Assembly: GCA_022315425.1 (NCBI GenBank)
Contig: JAIUPT010000050.1
Location: 992,001-1,056,000, forward strand
Direction: 5' to 3'
Length of the DNA stretch: 64,000 bases
DNA from: Pseudevernia furfuracea
Lineage: Eukaryota; Ascomycota; Lecanoromycetes; Lecanorales; Parmeliaceae
This document shows positions 22,522 through 33,848 of this stretch, piece by piece. The notes under the pieces were generated by a model, which had not been told where the DNA came from, did not search any database, and saw nothing but the letters and a program-made list of their open reading frames with translations. Position 1 is the stretch's first letter. Each line of letters opens with the position of its first letter. The position numbers and the translations under genes are program-made.

Positions 22522-23500
22522 CTAGTTTGGACGTTCGAGCACATCCGCATCTAATGAACATGCTTGTTGAGTGTGTTGTTTAAGCTCAAGGGTAGTAAGA
22601 CCGGCGAAAGAAATAATGGAGGCTGAGTCCGAATTCGCAGTTTTTTCGCTCGTGGGTTGAGGAGTCGGAACCGAACGATGGCGTGGGACTGAAGTCTGAA
22701 CGGCTGAGATGCTGTAAGACACTTGGAATTGGACAAGGTATTGTCATTGAGAAGAGGCGCAAAGCTGAATCTTGAGACCGGTCTTTGATGGCGTACAGAG
22801 ATCTTGATCATCGTTTCTATGGCCGTCCACGATGGAAATCTTGTTGGATAAGGAGTATATGCTTTCCGCTTGGCATCAAATGCTGCAAATAGTGTGAGTA
22901 GGGTTCCATGGAATTTGCAGCGCATGTAGGATGCTCACGCTTGACGTGCCAGACTTTCCGAGATTTCTTATGAGCTTGTCTTTGCTTCTCCTGACTCTTC
23001 AGGATACTAATCACCAGCACCACGCAGAGGTGCAAGCTCGTTGCTGATGAGGAGGGCGCCACTCACTCCTCCTCGTGATTTAGGATCACCAGGGGGCCCG
23101 TGCTTAAAGGTTTCACTCACCTGTCGCGGTCTCTTCACGACGCAGTCTACAAATCTGAAATTTGAGATCTTCAATCTCAATTTCCATGATTTTCAACTTC
23201 ACGTCATAATTCTTCCTTATCTCTATCAGAAGCTGCTCGCTATTCTTGACTGCTTTATCCACGTCTCGACGTATCTGAACGTGCGCTTCATTACGAAAAC
23301 TTGTGTTCGAGGGGTTAACAAGATATAACTTAGACGCATACTCTAAGCCCTAGCAACAGCAAAGTAATCGTTAATAATGTTAAGCATATATTTAGATCAT
23401 ATCTAATAACTCGACGAAGCTCAAGAATAAGAGGGACTCGCTCAATGTATTTACTTACTGAATATATTTGATCTGAGCCTCAAGTTGCTTCGCAGCGGCG
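22522..23500 (-). CDS. Possible multi-exon coiled-coil protein, structure unresolved
   Basis: Several short minus-strand segments look coding. One near 23435-23480 and one near 23135-23345 encode heptad-like charged helices (QIRRDVDKAVKNSEQLLIEI, KLKIMEIEIEDLKFQICRLR) and are flanked by GTAAGT/GTGAGT donors and TAG acceptors. A Ser/Thr-rich end lies at 22522..22722. The exon phases I tried do not join cleanly between the first two helices, so either a splice site is missed or the gene is decayed. Function unknown. Confidence 0.3.
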
Positions 23501-23530
23501 TTCATTCGCGCCTCCGCCGTCGTCTTTATT

Positions 23531-23646
23531 CTCTTTCATCTCTTCTCGTCCTTTTTATTCGCCCTTTTCCTTCTCTTTTGTTTTTATCGTTCTCGTTCTC
23601 GTTCTTCTTCTTCTTTTTCTCTTCCTTCTTTTTCTTTTTCGCTCTT
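23531..23646 (+). repeat. Pyrimidine-rich low-complexity tract
   Basis: About 115 bases of almost only T and C on the plus strand, with interspersed TCG and TTG units. It has no coding meaning in any frame that I can support. Long mirror-like homopyrimidine runs can form triplex DNA. Confidence 0.6.
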
Positions 23647-25090
23647 TTGCTTCAATGGACTCAGAAACTCCATAGGGGTGTGATGACGGAAGCTGCTGCA
23701 CTGAAATTATCAGTCCATGAAATTGCAAAGGTGGTGGAACGGCCGATCTCATGGGAGATACGCTCTGCGGGCTTTATCGGTGGGTCCATCTTTGCTGTCT
23801 ACTGAAGAGGGAAAACAAACAAAGTCGCACGCTCTACGTTTGCTCATTGCTGAAGCCAACGTTCGCTCCTTCTCTTATGGGCACCCTCTTCCTTTCGACT
23901 TCCTCTTCCAGATCCTCCAAATCTTTCCTTCCCCTTTCCACCATTGTGCAATCATCCCGAGAATGACAAGCTTTGAACATTTCTAACCTCATCTTGCGAT
24001 GATTATAGTGTGCTACGGAGATCTTCTAGCCCAGTCTTACCCGTTTGGTTGCGCAGTGATGGGCGCGCCGTTTCGTCGGGACAGACTATGTGGTTTGGAA
24101 TCTCGCAGAGCCGGGCATCGAGTTTGCGCTGCGGCAAGAGGTTGAATTGGGTACTGCTGCATAGTAGACTGCTCTTCTTGCAGTCACTGGTAGAGTAGGT
24201 AATTGACTCTAAAGGACCTCGGTGGCTTCTTGCCAACTCTCGAGACGACTCCCGAGCCTTGAGATGCAACCCGCAATGCACAATGGGAAGATGGCGCAGG
24301 AATCGGCAGGCTCCCCGACAAGTGAACCTCTCCGCGATAGGACGTCGGGGATGTTTTAGACACAAGTGTGCTCGAGGGTGCCCAGGGTCTTGGTCGCAAA
24401 CCTTCTCTTCGAATGAGCTCGGCGGTGTGAACACTATTAGAAAAGGTCTTCGATAAGCTTGCGGAGGGTAAAAAGGTAGCTGCGGGGGCTCATGTGAGTG
24501 AGGGACCTACTTATGCAGTACGCTGGTGAAAGCGCGATTTTGGAATTGGATCCTGTGGCTTCGATAAAAAAAATATCCAAGCTGATTTCGTGGCCTGACT
24601 CTTGCTCATTTTGTCTAATCAATGCTATCCATTTTTGAAACTTTTCTTCGTCTCTTAAACAACGCACTCTCAATCGACTCTCTCGGCCCACATCGCTCGT
24701 TCTCCTTAAACTCATTCAGAAGCACCGTGCAGAACAATAATGATGCAATTTTTCGTTCCCGCAGCCGACGCTTTATTCGACTATCAAAAGACTCGGTTCT
24801 GCAATAATCTCGCGGATTCGTATTTAAAGATAAGCGTTCGACAAAAACGTACGAGACTATAATCAATACTAAGACTTAAGCAACTAAGAGAACTGTTTAA
24901 GTCTATTTTTCTACTATAAATAACTCTAGAATAGCTAAACAATTAATGTTTTTATTTGGTGGCAACTTGCGTCTCCGACCATTGCAAAGCAATTTGTGTT
25001 GCAATGATGGGATGCGCGGGACGGAAGAACAATGATCCGATGACCAAATAGGCTTAGTGCTATATCAGTATATACCTTAGCGGAGGTCTA
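23647..25090. other. Intergenic, no supported gene
   Basis: Short overlapping frames on both strands only. The last 200 bp before the TIR element are AT-rich. No family is recognised. Confidence 0.55.
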
Positions 25091-25776
25091 TGAGTTCAAA
25101 AAACGGTTCTGGAACGGTGTATATACGGTTTTTTTCTTGACACGTTTTAGATGCCCACCTCCGCCTTTAGGCGATGAAGTTTTTAACACGTTTCTTAAAA
25201 AAAACCGTGTTAAACTTTAATACGTATTTTCAAAGAAACCGTAGCTAAAAAGGAACCGTTCTGACACCGTAACTATTCAGAAACCGTATCTTGAGTCAAC
25301 CTTCCTTGATCCGATATCAGCTTCCGACAGGGTCCAAGGTCCAGGGTCCAGGGTCTACCAGCACAAGGTCACCCGACAGCCCCATCAGCTCCCACACCCC
25401 TCCACTATAAGTAGAGGGATGTCACCCCCGCGAGAAAATCGGCTCATTTTTGCACTCAAATTTAGAAGAGCGTTGATTTTTCTCGATATATAGTACTTCC
25501 GAGTACTTGACTTGACATTTTTTAATAATTTAACAGTAGATTATTGATGTCGCAATTCTTTTAAGTAGATTATTGATATCTTGATTCTTTTAAAATAATC
25601 GTATCTTTTATAGAAACGTAACTTGATTAGAACTGTTCTTCTACCGTACTAAAAATAACACCGAATCAAATTTATAACGTATTAAAAAATAAACGGTAAC
25701 ATGGTACCGCTACCTAGAAACCGCCAAAAGGCGGTTCCACTAACCGATACCGTTCCAGCACCGTTTTTTAAACTCA
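25091..25776. mobile_element. Non-autonomous TIR element (mariner/Tc1-like), TA target duplication
   Basis: The left end (25091 on) reads TGAGTTCAAAAAACGGTTCT, and the right end, read inward on the other strand from 25776, gives TGAGTTTAAAAAACGGTGCT. The match continues for about 30 bp (shared GGAACGGT). Both ends are flanked by TA (25089..25090 and 25777..25778), as for Tc1/mariner-type elements. The 686-bp interior has no transposase frame. It carries many AACCGT/ACGGTT units near both ends, like subterminal binding sites, and a 29-bp tandem repeat. Confidence 0.75.
25535..25592 (+). repeat. 29-bp tandem repeat, two units
   Basis: Two adjacent copies beginning AGTAGATTATTGAT, at 25535 and 25564. 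They differ at a few positions. They lie inside the TIR element. Confidence 0.75.
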
Positions 25777-26035
25777 TAAAAGAATAAGATAGGCTGAGTT
25801 AAAAAACCTTAAATTTGTATGTGCAGCCAATTGCGCCGTGGACGAATTGCCCCCCCCCTCTCTACCCCCCCTCTAGCACTATGATGACGAGCGTTTGCAC
25901 GGAATGTGCGCCGTGATTTGCACAGCTGTGGGATAATTGTGGTGGGGATGGGGGGAAACCCCACGCTGCGGCTGTGTGTGACAACGAATGGAATGGAATG
26001 GAAAGGATCATGTACGGAGAGAGAGCGAGAGAGAG

Positions 26036-26066
<31 letters not shown>

Positions 26067-26574
26067 GAGAGAAATACCTAGAGGAGAAGAAATCCGCGTT
26101 CGCGGGAAGCGGGTTGCCGGGGGGGGGGGGGGCGCGTCGGGGGCTGATGGCCGATGCGCGGCTGGGGTTGGGGGAATACGGAGGATGAAAGGGTGCGGAT
26201 GATATCGAAAGGGATGGAACGCGGGGAAGCAGTGAGCTGGGGTGGGCGTAGAGGGCGAGGGGTGGCTACCTACGCTAGGGGGACGGCGATGGTGATGATG
26301 GCGATGGGCGAAAAAGGTAGAGGAGGTGATGGTGATGTGGAAGATGGAGGGTGCGAAGCACAAGGGGCATAGATCCAGAGCAGTACGCGCACCATCTGAT
26401 GATCATTCAACAAAGGCTCACATTGAATGACTAGGAGACGAATTGGTACTGTTCGAGTCCGTAATGTCAACTCTAAACGTCATCCATCATTTCAATTGGC
26501 AGGATTTGATCTATGTAAGTCGATTATAGACGACGGTTATATATATATACCTCCCGAGAACGGGATGCTCGCAT
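25777..26574. other. Low-complexity G-rich intergenic region
   Basis: Contains a GA-type microsatellite (about 26016-26077, GAGA and GAAAGA units) and a run of about 12 G near 26119. G-rich, GATG-rich sequence follows to 26370. Long frames here come from composition and are not genes. The end is the 3' flank of the alcohol dehydrogenase. Confidence 0.65.
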
Positions 26575-27811
26575 CTAGGCATGGGCCTCATTAACCAAGA
26601 CATATCGATATCTCGCCTTTCCTGCATCCATGTCTACCACTGCTTTGTTCGCATCCTTCATCGGCCTCGTCTGAATCCAAGGTTTGACCCCCTTCTTCGC
26701 CGTCAACTCCAACATCTCCTCTATCTCATGCGGTGCACCAATAGCGCTTCCACCGATCTTACAGCCCTTTGCAATCAGCGAGAAGGCGTGGAATGCTGGC
26801 ATGCGATCTTCGGGCGCGCCGACCTGAATGAACGTGCCATTGGTGCGGAGGAGCGACAGATACTGTTCGAGTGGCATGTTGGGCGAGGAGACTGTGCTGA
26901 CAATGAGATCTAGGGAGCGAGCATGGTGGGTGGCCCAGTCTTTGTCATCGTTTGTTGCAATGTACTTGTCTGCTCCAATTTTCATCGCATCCTCCTTCTT
27001 CGCAGACGACCGGCTTATGGCGGTGACGCTATCAGCTCCGAGGGCCTGAGGCAGGTCAGTCGCTTCTCCGTCTTCAACAGAGCAACTGAGAGTACCTTCG
27101 CATAGAGAATGCCGAAGTGGCCTAATCCACCAACACCAACGATGCCAACCTTCTTGCCCGGCGCACATCCATTCTTCTTCAAGGGTGCGAAGACCGTGAT
27201 ACCACCACAGAGCATGGGCGCTGCTTCCTCTGATGAGATGGCATCGGGGATCTTCAAGACGAAGTGAGACGGTGCTCTACAGTAATCGGAGTATCCGCCG
27301 TACGACTTGCTGCCGTCGCCGTACTTTCCATTGTAGGTGCCGACCATGTTCATGCAGTGGTTCTCCATACCGCTCGCGCATTCTTCACAATCTGGCTTGA
27401 GGCACGAGGACGATTGAGCTCCAACTCCAACCCGATCACCAACTCTGTATACCGGATCAGCACCATGGCCATGGACAATGCAGAATGTTCTTCGATCCTA
27501 CTTGATGCCCTTCTCAACCTTGCTGCCGACTTTGACCGCTGTGCCAACAACCTCATGCCTGTTGCGGGTTAGCCAATGCGGCCCAATCCCTTGGAAATGG
27601 CAACATACCCTACACAGCATGGGTACATTGTTGGAGCCCAGCCACTGCGGAGAGTGTGCAGATCACTGCCACAGATGCCACAATGCGTGACCTTGATATC
27701 AACGTCGGTCTCCTCCCAGGTCTTGGGCTCATAGCCCTGCCATTTCATGTTACCTTTGACGGAACTGGAATCGAGACCTAGCCATCCTTGAAAGTCGTAT
27801 GACGTGCTCAT
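26575..27811 (-). CDS. Zinc-dependent NADP-type alcohol dehydrogenase (ADH6/cinnamyl-ADH family)
   Basis: Medium-chain dehydrogenase that interconverts alcohols and aldehydes in the cytosol. Four exons: 27811..27609, 27558..27502, 27444..27096 and 27045..26575, giving 359 residues. Introns are 50, 57 and 50 nt, all GT-AG. Catalytic zinc region: HCGICGSDLH near residue 45, with a GHEVVG motif formed across the first intron. A structural zinc site has four closely spaced Cys (CLKPDCEECASGMENHC). The cofactor fold shows GIVGVGGLGHFG. Its length fits the family (about 350-360). The protein looks intact. The natural substrate cannot be told. Confidence 0.93.
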
Positions 27812-29636
27812 GGTTGCGGTGTTGAAAGATTTTGTAGGTGTTTGTGCGTGGAGAATGTGAGGGTGGCAGTAAAGACAGAGGATATGTATAGAGAAGAACT
27901 GTGTGGAGAAGTGCAATTGGACCGACGGAGCAATTCCAAGTGGGAGATTTCATCTTGCTCTGACGTAGCCCCTCGCCGGGACATGTCGCCGCCATGATTG
28001 CCGTGACACCGTCCCATACATAGAGCATAAGAGTACATAATTTACACTCGGCAGTCGGGCACATGGCACACGGCACACTGGCGTTGCTTGAAAAAAGGGC
28101 AAAGGGCAGAATTTTGAATTTAAACATGAGATGATGAGGTCACCTCGGTTTCCGGGAAAAGTGCCACTTGCAACATGCGAGCATGCCATCTTACTGGGAT
28201 AGGTTAGGTAATGTCCGATAAGTCCGGAAGTATTTTTCTTTTGCCGTATGTGAGAGGATAGAGGTGTTTATTTTCCTACAGTTGGCTGCAAAACACTGGA
28301 GATTCTTCGTCTTCTTGGCCGTCTGCCGACTAATCGTGCCAGTGTGGAAGGGGATGAGTCGTACGATATGAGGGAGCGCGGAAACGTAGTGAGATGATGC
28401 GTGAGCTTGAGCTGGTGAAAAAAAAAGCGGAGTGGTAGTCAGGGTACGCCGAGAACTGAGACCGAGGTGGAAGGGGTTGCTGTGGGAAGCGGTGAGCAGG
28501 AGGAGGGGCCGAAGACGAAGACGGAGGTGGAAGTGAGTGCTGTAGGAAGCGGCAAGCAAAACTAGGTGCCGAAGACTGAAATGGAGGAGAAGAAGCCTGC
28601 TGTGGGATCGAAGGAGCCAGATGAGACAAAGCGAAGTCGTACAAATAGCCTCGATAAGACCTTACTTGGTCCTATAGGCTTGAGAGCCAGGTTATCTGAC
28701 AACTGTGTCGGAAGTTGAACCTAACCTCCTCAGCTTTTGAAACATGACGAAGCCCCGAGCAGAGGTTGCGGGTTACAGGCCCGTTGAAAATCGACAGCAA
28801 CGTGTCATGTGAGGCTCTGATCCAGCACTAACTCCCCTGACTTCTTACCATGTAATCTCATCAAGCCTCAGCCGTGGCCAAACAAGCCTTGGTCTGAATT
28901 GTATGTAGGTATGAAATTATGCTGTACAAACAAATCTAAGAGCTTCTGGCCAGCTAGGCTATGTGAGAACCTGGAAGCGTCAGACGTCAGAGAAATGTTG
29001 GAATCATGATGTCAGGTCTTTGGTGTGTCCCAATTCATCAGAGTCCGCTCAAGGTCCACTTCTTTGGATATCGAATATTGTCAAATCGCGGATGTAATCC
29101 GAGGTGGAATACCTACTCATACTCTGGCTTAAAGAAATTCTGTCGGGCTTCCAAGGATATGCGGGGGATCAGGTCGTGTTATAGAACCTTGGAAATGCCA
29201 ACCTAGACTGCAGACCGCACGCAAGAGGCAAGACTATCAAATTTCCGTTCCCCAGCCCAATGTGAAGAGAGATGATGATTCGCTCAGGCATGATGATAGG
29301 TAGCATTTCAATATCATACCTAGTCGACCAATTAATTTTAGGGAATAATATTGGCAATTCCCGTTTGGCGAAGTTGGACTATTCTGGTTAGCAGTGCAGC
29401 CGCAAACAGCGATTTAGTGTCCTTAATTCGCACGTGACAAAGACTCAACTGGGCAACATGAGGCTATACAGAACTCGTAGATGTGATTGGGCCGTCCAAC
29501 GCCAGGATTCTGAGCCAACAGAGGCCTGAGCAGGCGTGTTCTCGTACCCCAGCGCTAGAAAAACTCCCAAACCCCAAGCAACGGCCTCGAAGAGGACGGC
29601 CGCATCAGCGCTGAGGAACAGAGGACGCGGTGGCGG
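27812..29636. other. Intergenic, no supported gene
   Basis: Upstream region of the alcohol dehydrogenase, then sequence with Ser/Pro-rich chance frames (28191-28650). The stretch 29400-29636 is GC-richer and probably holds the still undefined 3' end of the DIRS-like element. Confidence 0.5.
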
Positions 29637-30614
29637 CTAGTCATTCGATTCGTCCTCGAGGAATGGATCGATGACACGCTGTTGTCGACGCGACGCGGCG
29701 AGAATGTAGGCTGGGTGGGTCTTGATGTAGAGGCGATAGGAGTTCGATTTCCACCTGCCTAACAGCTTGATTTCGTCTTCGCTTAGACCTGCTAACCTCG
29801 CAGTGGTAGCTGCCCCCCGGCGGAAGGAATGGCCAGAGTAGTGGCCTGGAAGATCGCTGGACCTTAATGCTAGACGTAGATTATGGGTGACCGTTCTTCT
29901 GGTAAAGCCCTCGTCGACCGCGAAGAGGGGCGAGGATAGCGATGTCGACCACTTATTGAACAGATATCTCAATGCACGCACGGCACATGTCTCGTCGTTC
30001 GTGCCTGATACGAACAGCGTGACGCCTTGTCTGAAGGGGTCCGTTTTGAATGCTGGTAACGTCAATTCGAGGTGGTCTTCGTACAGCCTCACGTGGCGAC
30101 GTGTTAGAAACCAATTGTCGAAGTCCTCGTCGCGGAGGTCTTTCGATTCGTATGTGAACTCGCCCACCCTGAGGAAGGCTGCAAAGGCGAGGCAGAATGC
30201 TGCCTGCATCGTTGCACCATGCTTGGTGGTCTTATGAAAGCATTCCAGGAGTCGTAGAAGGACATCCTTCGTAATTGGACACCTTTCTCGGGTTTCGCCT
30301 TCGCCTCGTAGACGGCGAGTACCGTCTACGACTCTCTTTAGCTGTGCACTGTGAAAGACTGTCAAGTCCTCAAATCCCATATCCACATGGGCTGACCTAA
30401 CACCGGTTAGGTATGCCTTAATGGACTTCGTCTTAACCCGCCTGGTACTCAGGGCCGCTACCCAGGTTCCCAACGAGAGGAAGGTCGCCGGAAAGAAGGG
30501 TTGGATGCGATTCATCGCACAGTGGGTGTTGTAGGACTTGATTGACGTCGAATAGGTCCGGCGGGTGTTTCGTGCCAACCCCCACCAGAGAAGACGAGCG
30601 AGGTCTCGCGGCAT
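29637..30614 (-). CDS. Tyrosine recombinase of the DIRS-like element
   Basis: Intact frame of 325 residues from ATG 30614; the frame is open upstream to about 30705 and overlaps the end of the RT frame. N-terminal core-binding part: LLWWGLARNTRRTYSTSIKSY. C-terminal catalytic part: GHSFRRGAATTARLAGLSED with the HxxR pair, then LGRWKSNSYRLYIKTH with a late Trp/Tyr pair; an earlier Arg is in AAFLRVGEF. It would insert the circular cDNA by strand exchange. All six Trp codons are TGG, unlike the RT frame next to it. Confidence 0.92.
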   Translation of the reverse strand: MPRDLARLLWWGLARNTRRTYSTSIKSYNTHCAMNRIQPFFPATFLSLGTWVAALSTRRVKTKSIKAYLTGVRSAHVDMGFEDLTVFHSAQLKRVVDGTRRLRGEGETRERCPITKDVLLRLLECFHKTTKHGATMQAAFCLAFAAFLRVGEFTYESKDLRDEDFDNWFLTRRHVRLYEDHLELTLPAFKTDPFRQGVTLFVSGTNDETCAVRALRYLFNKWSTSLSSPLFAVDEGFTRRTVTHNLRLALRSSDLPGHYSGHSFRRGAATTARLAGLSEDEIKLLGRWKSNSYRLYIKTHPAYILAASRRQQRVIDPFLEDESND

Positions 30615-30652
30615 CGAGGCCTGATTGTACCACCATCGCGGTGGGTCTCGCC

Positions 30653-33550
30653 CTAGCGGGGCGGAGTGATAGACCGATGTCTCGACAGGTGGTTCAGCTG
30701 TGGATATTTGTCAGCAATTTTTCGATATCGAAAACGAGAAAGGTCATTCGTCAGCTCGTTTGCCTTGATCGGAATCCATGTAGGGATTAGAAGAATATCG
30801 TGACTGGCTATCAGCATAGCTATCGTTCGAAGCGGTGCCATCGCAGGTTCACGAATGGAGGACTTTCGGAGTTCATGGACGCAGTTCTCGTTGTCACAGT
30901 GAAGTATTAAGCGAGTATCTGGTAGTCTATCCACTCATACGCGAATTGCATGGAGTATGGCTGCCATTTCCTTGAACTGAATGTCTTTGCGAGTATGTCG
31001 CGGGGCCACGCGTGTGCTGAAGACGTTCTGGACGTGTGGTAGAAGATCAGGGTGTTCCAGAATGTAGCCTCCTATGTCAAGCTTCCCCGAGGTATCAGTT
31101 CAAATGTACCATGACCGTCGACTGACGACGTTACGTAGCAGTTTGAGGCCATTCCAGTCTTTGAGGAAGGTCTTTCACCATAGCAGGTCGGCTTTCATAT
31201 CGGTGGACAGTCGAATAATCGTCACCGGTCTTCGAATGGCGTCGAACAGCCTTCTCAAGAATGCCCTCCCGGGAATGACGATTTTCGCCGCAAAGGACAG
31301 GAATCCTATCGCTGACTCGAGCTCACGATGCGGGATTGTCGCCCTTTTTAGGAGGTCTGTCACCGTCTTTCTCGCCCGATCGAGCTTGTTCGGAGGGAGT
31401 CTCGCCTGCATGAGTATGCTGTCGAGTTCGATTCCCAGGAAATCGGTTATGGTATCAAGAATGTCCTTCGTGTGGTTGATCATGAGGCTCAAATCGCTGC
31501 ACAGCTCGTCGAACTGTCGGCCATATGTCTCTGTATCGGCCCACGAGGGTAGAATCGCGAAGAAGTCGTTCAGATAGTGGAGCATCACGGATCAATGCAA
31601 CATCGCAATGAGCACCCAATTGACGCCCTTGGCGAACAGGTCGAATAGGAACGGTGACGTTCGAAGCCCGAATAACAGATAACGTTTTAGTCAGTAGAAA
31701 TTGTCACAAAGGAAGTCTAGCAATCATTGGTCTGAAGAGGCCATCGGGATATGTCGAAATGTATTCTTGAGATCTCGTTTGATTAGTCGAGCTCCTCGAC
31801 TCTGCTGCAACAGTGCGTTCACTGTCTCATCGAATGTCGTATATTTCAGTGCATCTCACGCTTGGGGTATGTCGTCGTTGACTGAACAGTCATATGAGAA
31901 GAATAAATCGTGAATACGTCTTTAATCGTCGTTATGTTTCGATACGAGTCCCAGAGGGGAGCAAACGAATTGGGGTTCGAAATCCATGTCTATCATGGCC
32001 AATCGATTCTGCTGAAGCTGTTTCTGAAGGTTCGTCGTTAGTATATCAGGTGCGCTGAGGGCTGAAAAATGATTCTTGTTTCTATGGTTGAGAGGTGGAC
32101 CTCGGTATTCAATTTTGGCCCCCTTCCGAAGAATACCCACTAGCGTCTTGGCATAAGTGGTATCCGGGTGATTCTTCAATCAGGCCTCTCATCGTTCTAT
32201 TTTCAACGGGCCTTGCTGAGGCAAATCAGGATCGGACGCCTCGAATGACGTGTAAGGGAATCCCTCGGATACGAAGGTCAGCGACGACGGGGCTGAACAG
32301 CTCGTTGCGAGTCAATCGGATGATTTAGTGACTCGTTGTCCCAGCGGGACCGAATTGGCATTGAAGGTCTGGGGCTTGGTACATGTTATGGCAGCGTGAT
32401 TCTGCTGGCAATTGAAGCAAATATGTGCGTATCTGCATTGCCCGTAATTGCATTTGTCGGCGTTGAAGTTGTTGTAGGTTATTGTGCTCTCTGAAGAGGA
32501 GAACTTGGTGGCCTGATTATTCGAATGTTGCTTGGTGTCGTTGGTCGCAGGGGCTGTCTTTCGAACAAGGAAGTTGAAATAACGTATATTCTCGATGGAT
32601 CATGATAGAGGGATGTTCTGTTCGTTGAGCATACGCGCGGATATGAAAGAGTAGTGATACTGCTTAATGAAGTCGAAGCGGTAATGGACTGAAAAGTTCG
32701 ATAGACGAATATGGTAGTCAATGAGGGTCTTATGGAGTTTTAAGACTACATGAGGACGTGCTGCGAAGGAACAAACGGTTTGATAATACACGTCAAAGCA
32801 GCGGAGGAGTTGGTTGAGACCGGAGATCTTCTGAGTATTCTTATTCTTCTTGTCCTTATCGTTCTTGATACTTCACGTTCAATCGGTGTAATCGTGGGCT
32901 AACTTGATCAGGTTCTTGGGCTTGAAGGTTTCATAGAAGATTTGTTTGAAGTATTTGATATCAACGGCCCGAAAACGCTCATGAAGTTTAAGAAAGGGTT
33001 TATTACCTTCTTCATGCAAAAAAGAGACTCTTGGCCCGTTCTCTGCCTTCGAATCTGACGAGGAGGACCTCGAGGATTCTGAGGATGAATCGTGTCGACG
33101 GTGATGGGACTTGGATCGGTGGCGAGATTCATGATGAGATTTGGACCGGTGATGAGACCGGCGGTGAGACTTGGAACGGTGAGACGCGTGGTGGGATTTG
33201 GATCGCGGCGTATTAGCCTCATAATTCTTGACCAAGGCTGCGATTTGCTGGTTCAGCGGAGTACGGTGTGACGGCGGGGGGGCTTCTTCGACGACGGATG
33301 GACTGACTGTCCCGGTCGAGGTCCCAGAGGCCGACGCCTCTGGAGTAACATCACGTGGTGGGGTTTCTGGAACGGCTGGGCGACGGGCAGGACGTTTTTT
33401 CGTAACACCCTGAGGTTTTGATGTCACTGGGGCAGTGGTCTTCTTGGCCGGTGCCTTTGATGTGGCCTTCTTTGAGGAAGACGCCTTCTGGGACGTCTTT
33501 TGGGCGGGGTTGGTCGCCCTAGAACGAGTTGTCATAGCTGCGGGGGTCAT
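30653..33550 (-). pseudogene. DIRS gag plus reverse transcriptase/RNase H, disabled by stops
   Basis: From ATG 33550 the frame runs about 960 codons to TAG 30653 without frameshift. It opens with a basic Gag (Lys/Ala/Pro-rich, then repeated SKSHH units), followed by a Cys/His cluster (CNYGQCRYAHICFNCQQNH) near 32400. The RT spans about 31100-32180 (RRIHDL, LFGLRTSPFLFDLFAKG), with active site YLND where DIRS elements have YLDD. RNase H follows (WYI.TDTSG, HCDNENCVHELRK). I count about 14 internal stops, 13 of them TGA at Trp positions of the family and one TAA. Gly-to-Asp/Glu and Asp-to-Asn changes accompany them. Confidence 0.88.
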
Positions 33551-33848
33551 TGGACGATGGGATACGGTGTGAGTGGTCTAGTAATAGAAGAATGTGCTAA
33601 TGGGAGTAGAATACGAGGTCAGGTGACAGCGTGTTGCTTGCGTGTCTACGAAAGAATGCTATTGCTCTGAAAGAGATCAATTCGAATGAAGAGCCAAACG
33701 CAGGTGGAATGCAGCTACTTATGCTGCTCCCAAATGAGACCTGTCCCCTGCAAAGGACACGTCTACCAAATCCAAAAATAGCATGCAACCAACATGCTAT
33801 ACGCGAGTGCGAGATTAAGGCCCACTAACCCCCTGTCAAGCCGGGCCA

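Larger units (their letters stand above)
29637..33848 (-). mobile_element. DIRS-like tyrosine-recombinase retroelement, copy 1
   Basis: Gag-like protein, reverse transcriptase/RNase H and a tyrosine recombinase on one strand, with no integrase and no LTRs: the DIRS plan. The 5' boundary (33848) is set by comparison with copy 2 at 49.4-50.6 kb, since similarity runs through CCCCCTGTCAAGC and the next GGGCC in both and then stops. The 3' boundary lies somewhat left of 29637 and was not resolved; I found no inverted or split direct repeats. The RT part is inactivated by stops, but the recombinase frame is intact. Confidence 0.88.

Noticed and set aside
25809..26363. Long Pro/Ser/His-rich frame on the minus strand
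   Set aside because: It translates GA repeats and G-rich low-complexity DNA; there is no domain or ordered segment.
14064..33550. TGA decoded as tryptophan in the retroelements (alternative genetic code)
   Set aside because: Several host genes here end in TGA (NDUFB8, DUF6594 copy B, RING, DUF7727, dsk2). The elements also show Gly-to-Asp and catalytic Asp-to-Asn changes, and the LTRs show the same TGG/TGA change without coding. Mutation explains all of this.
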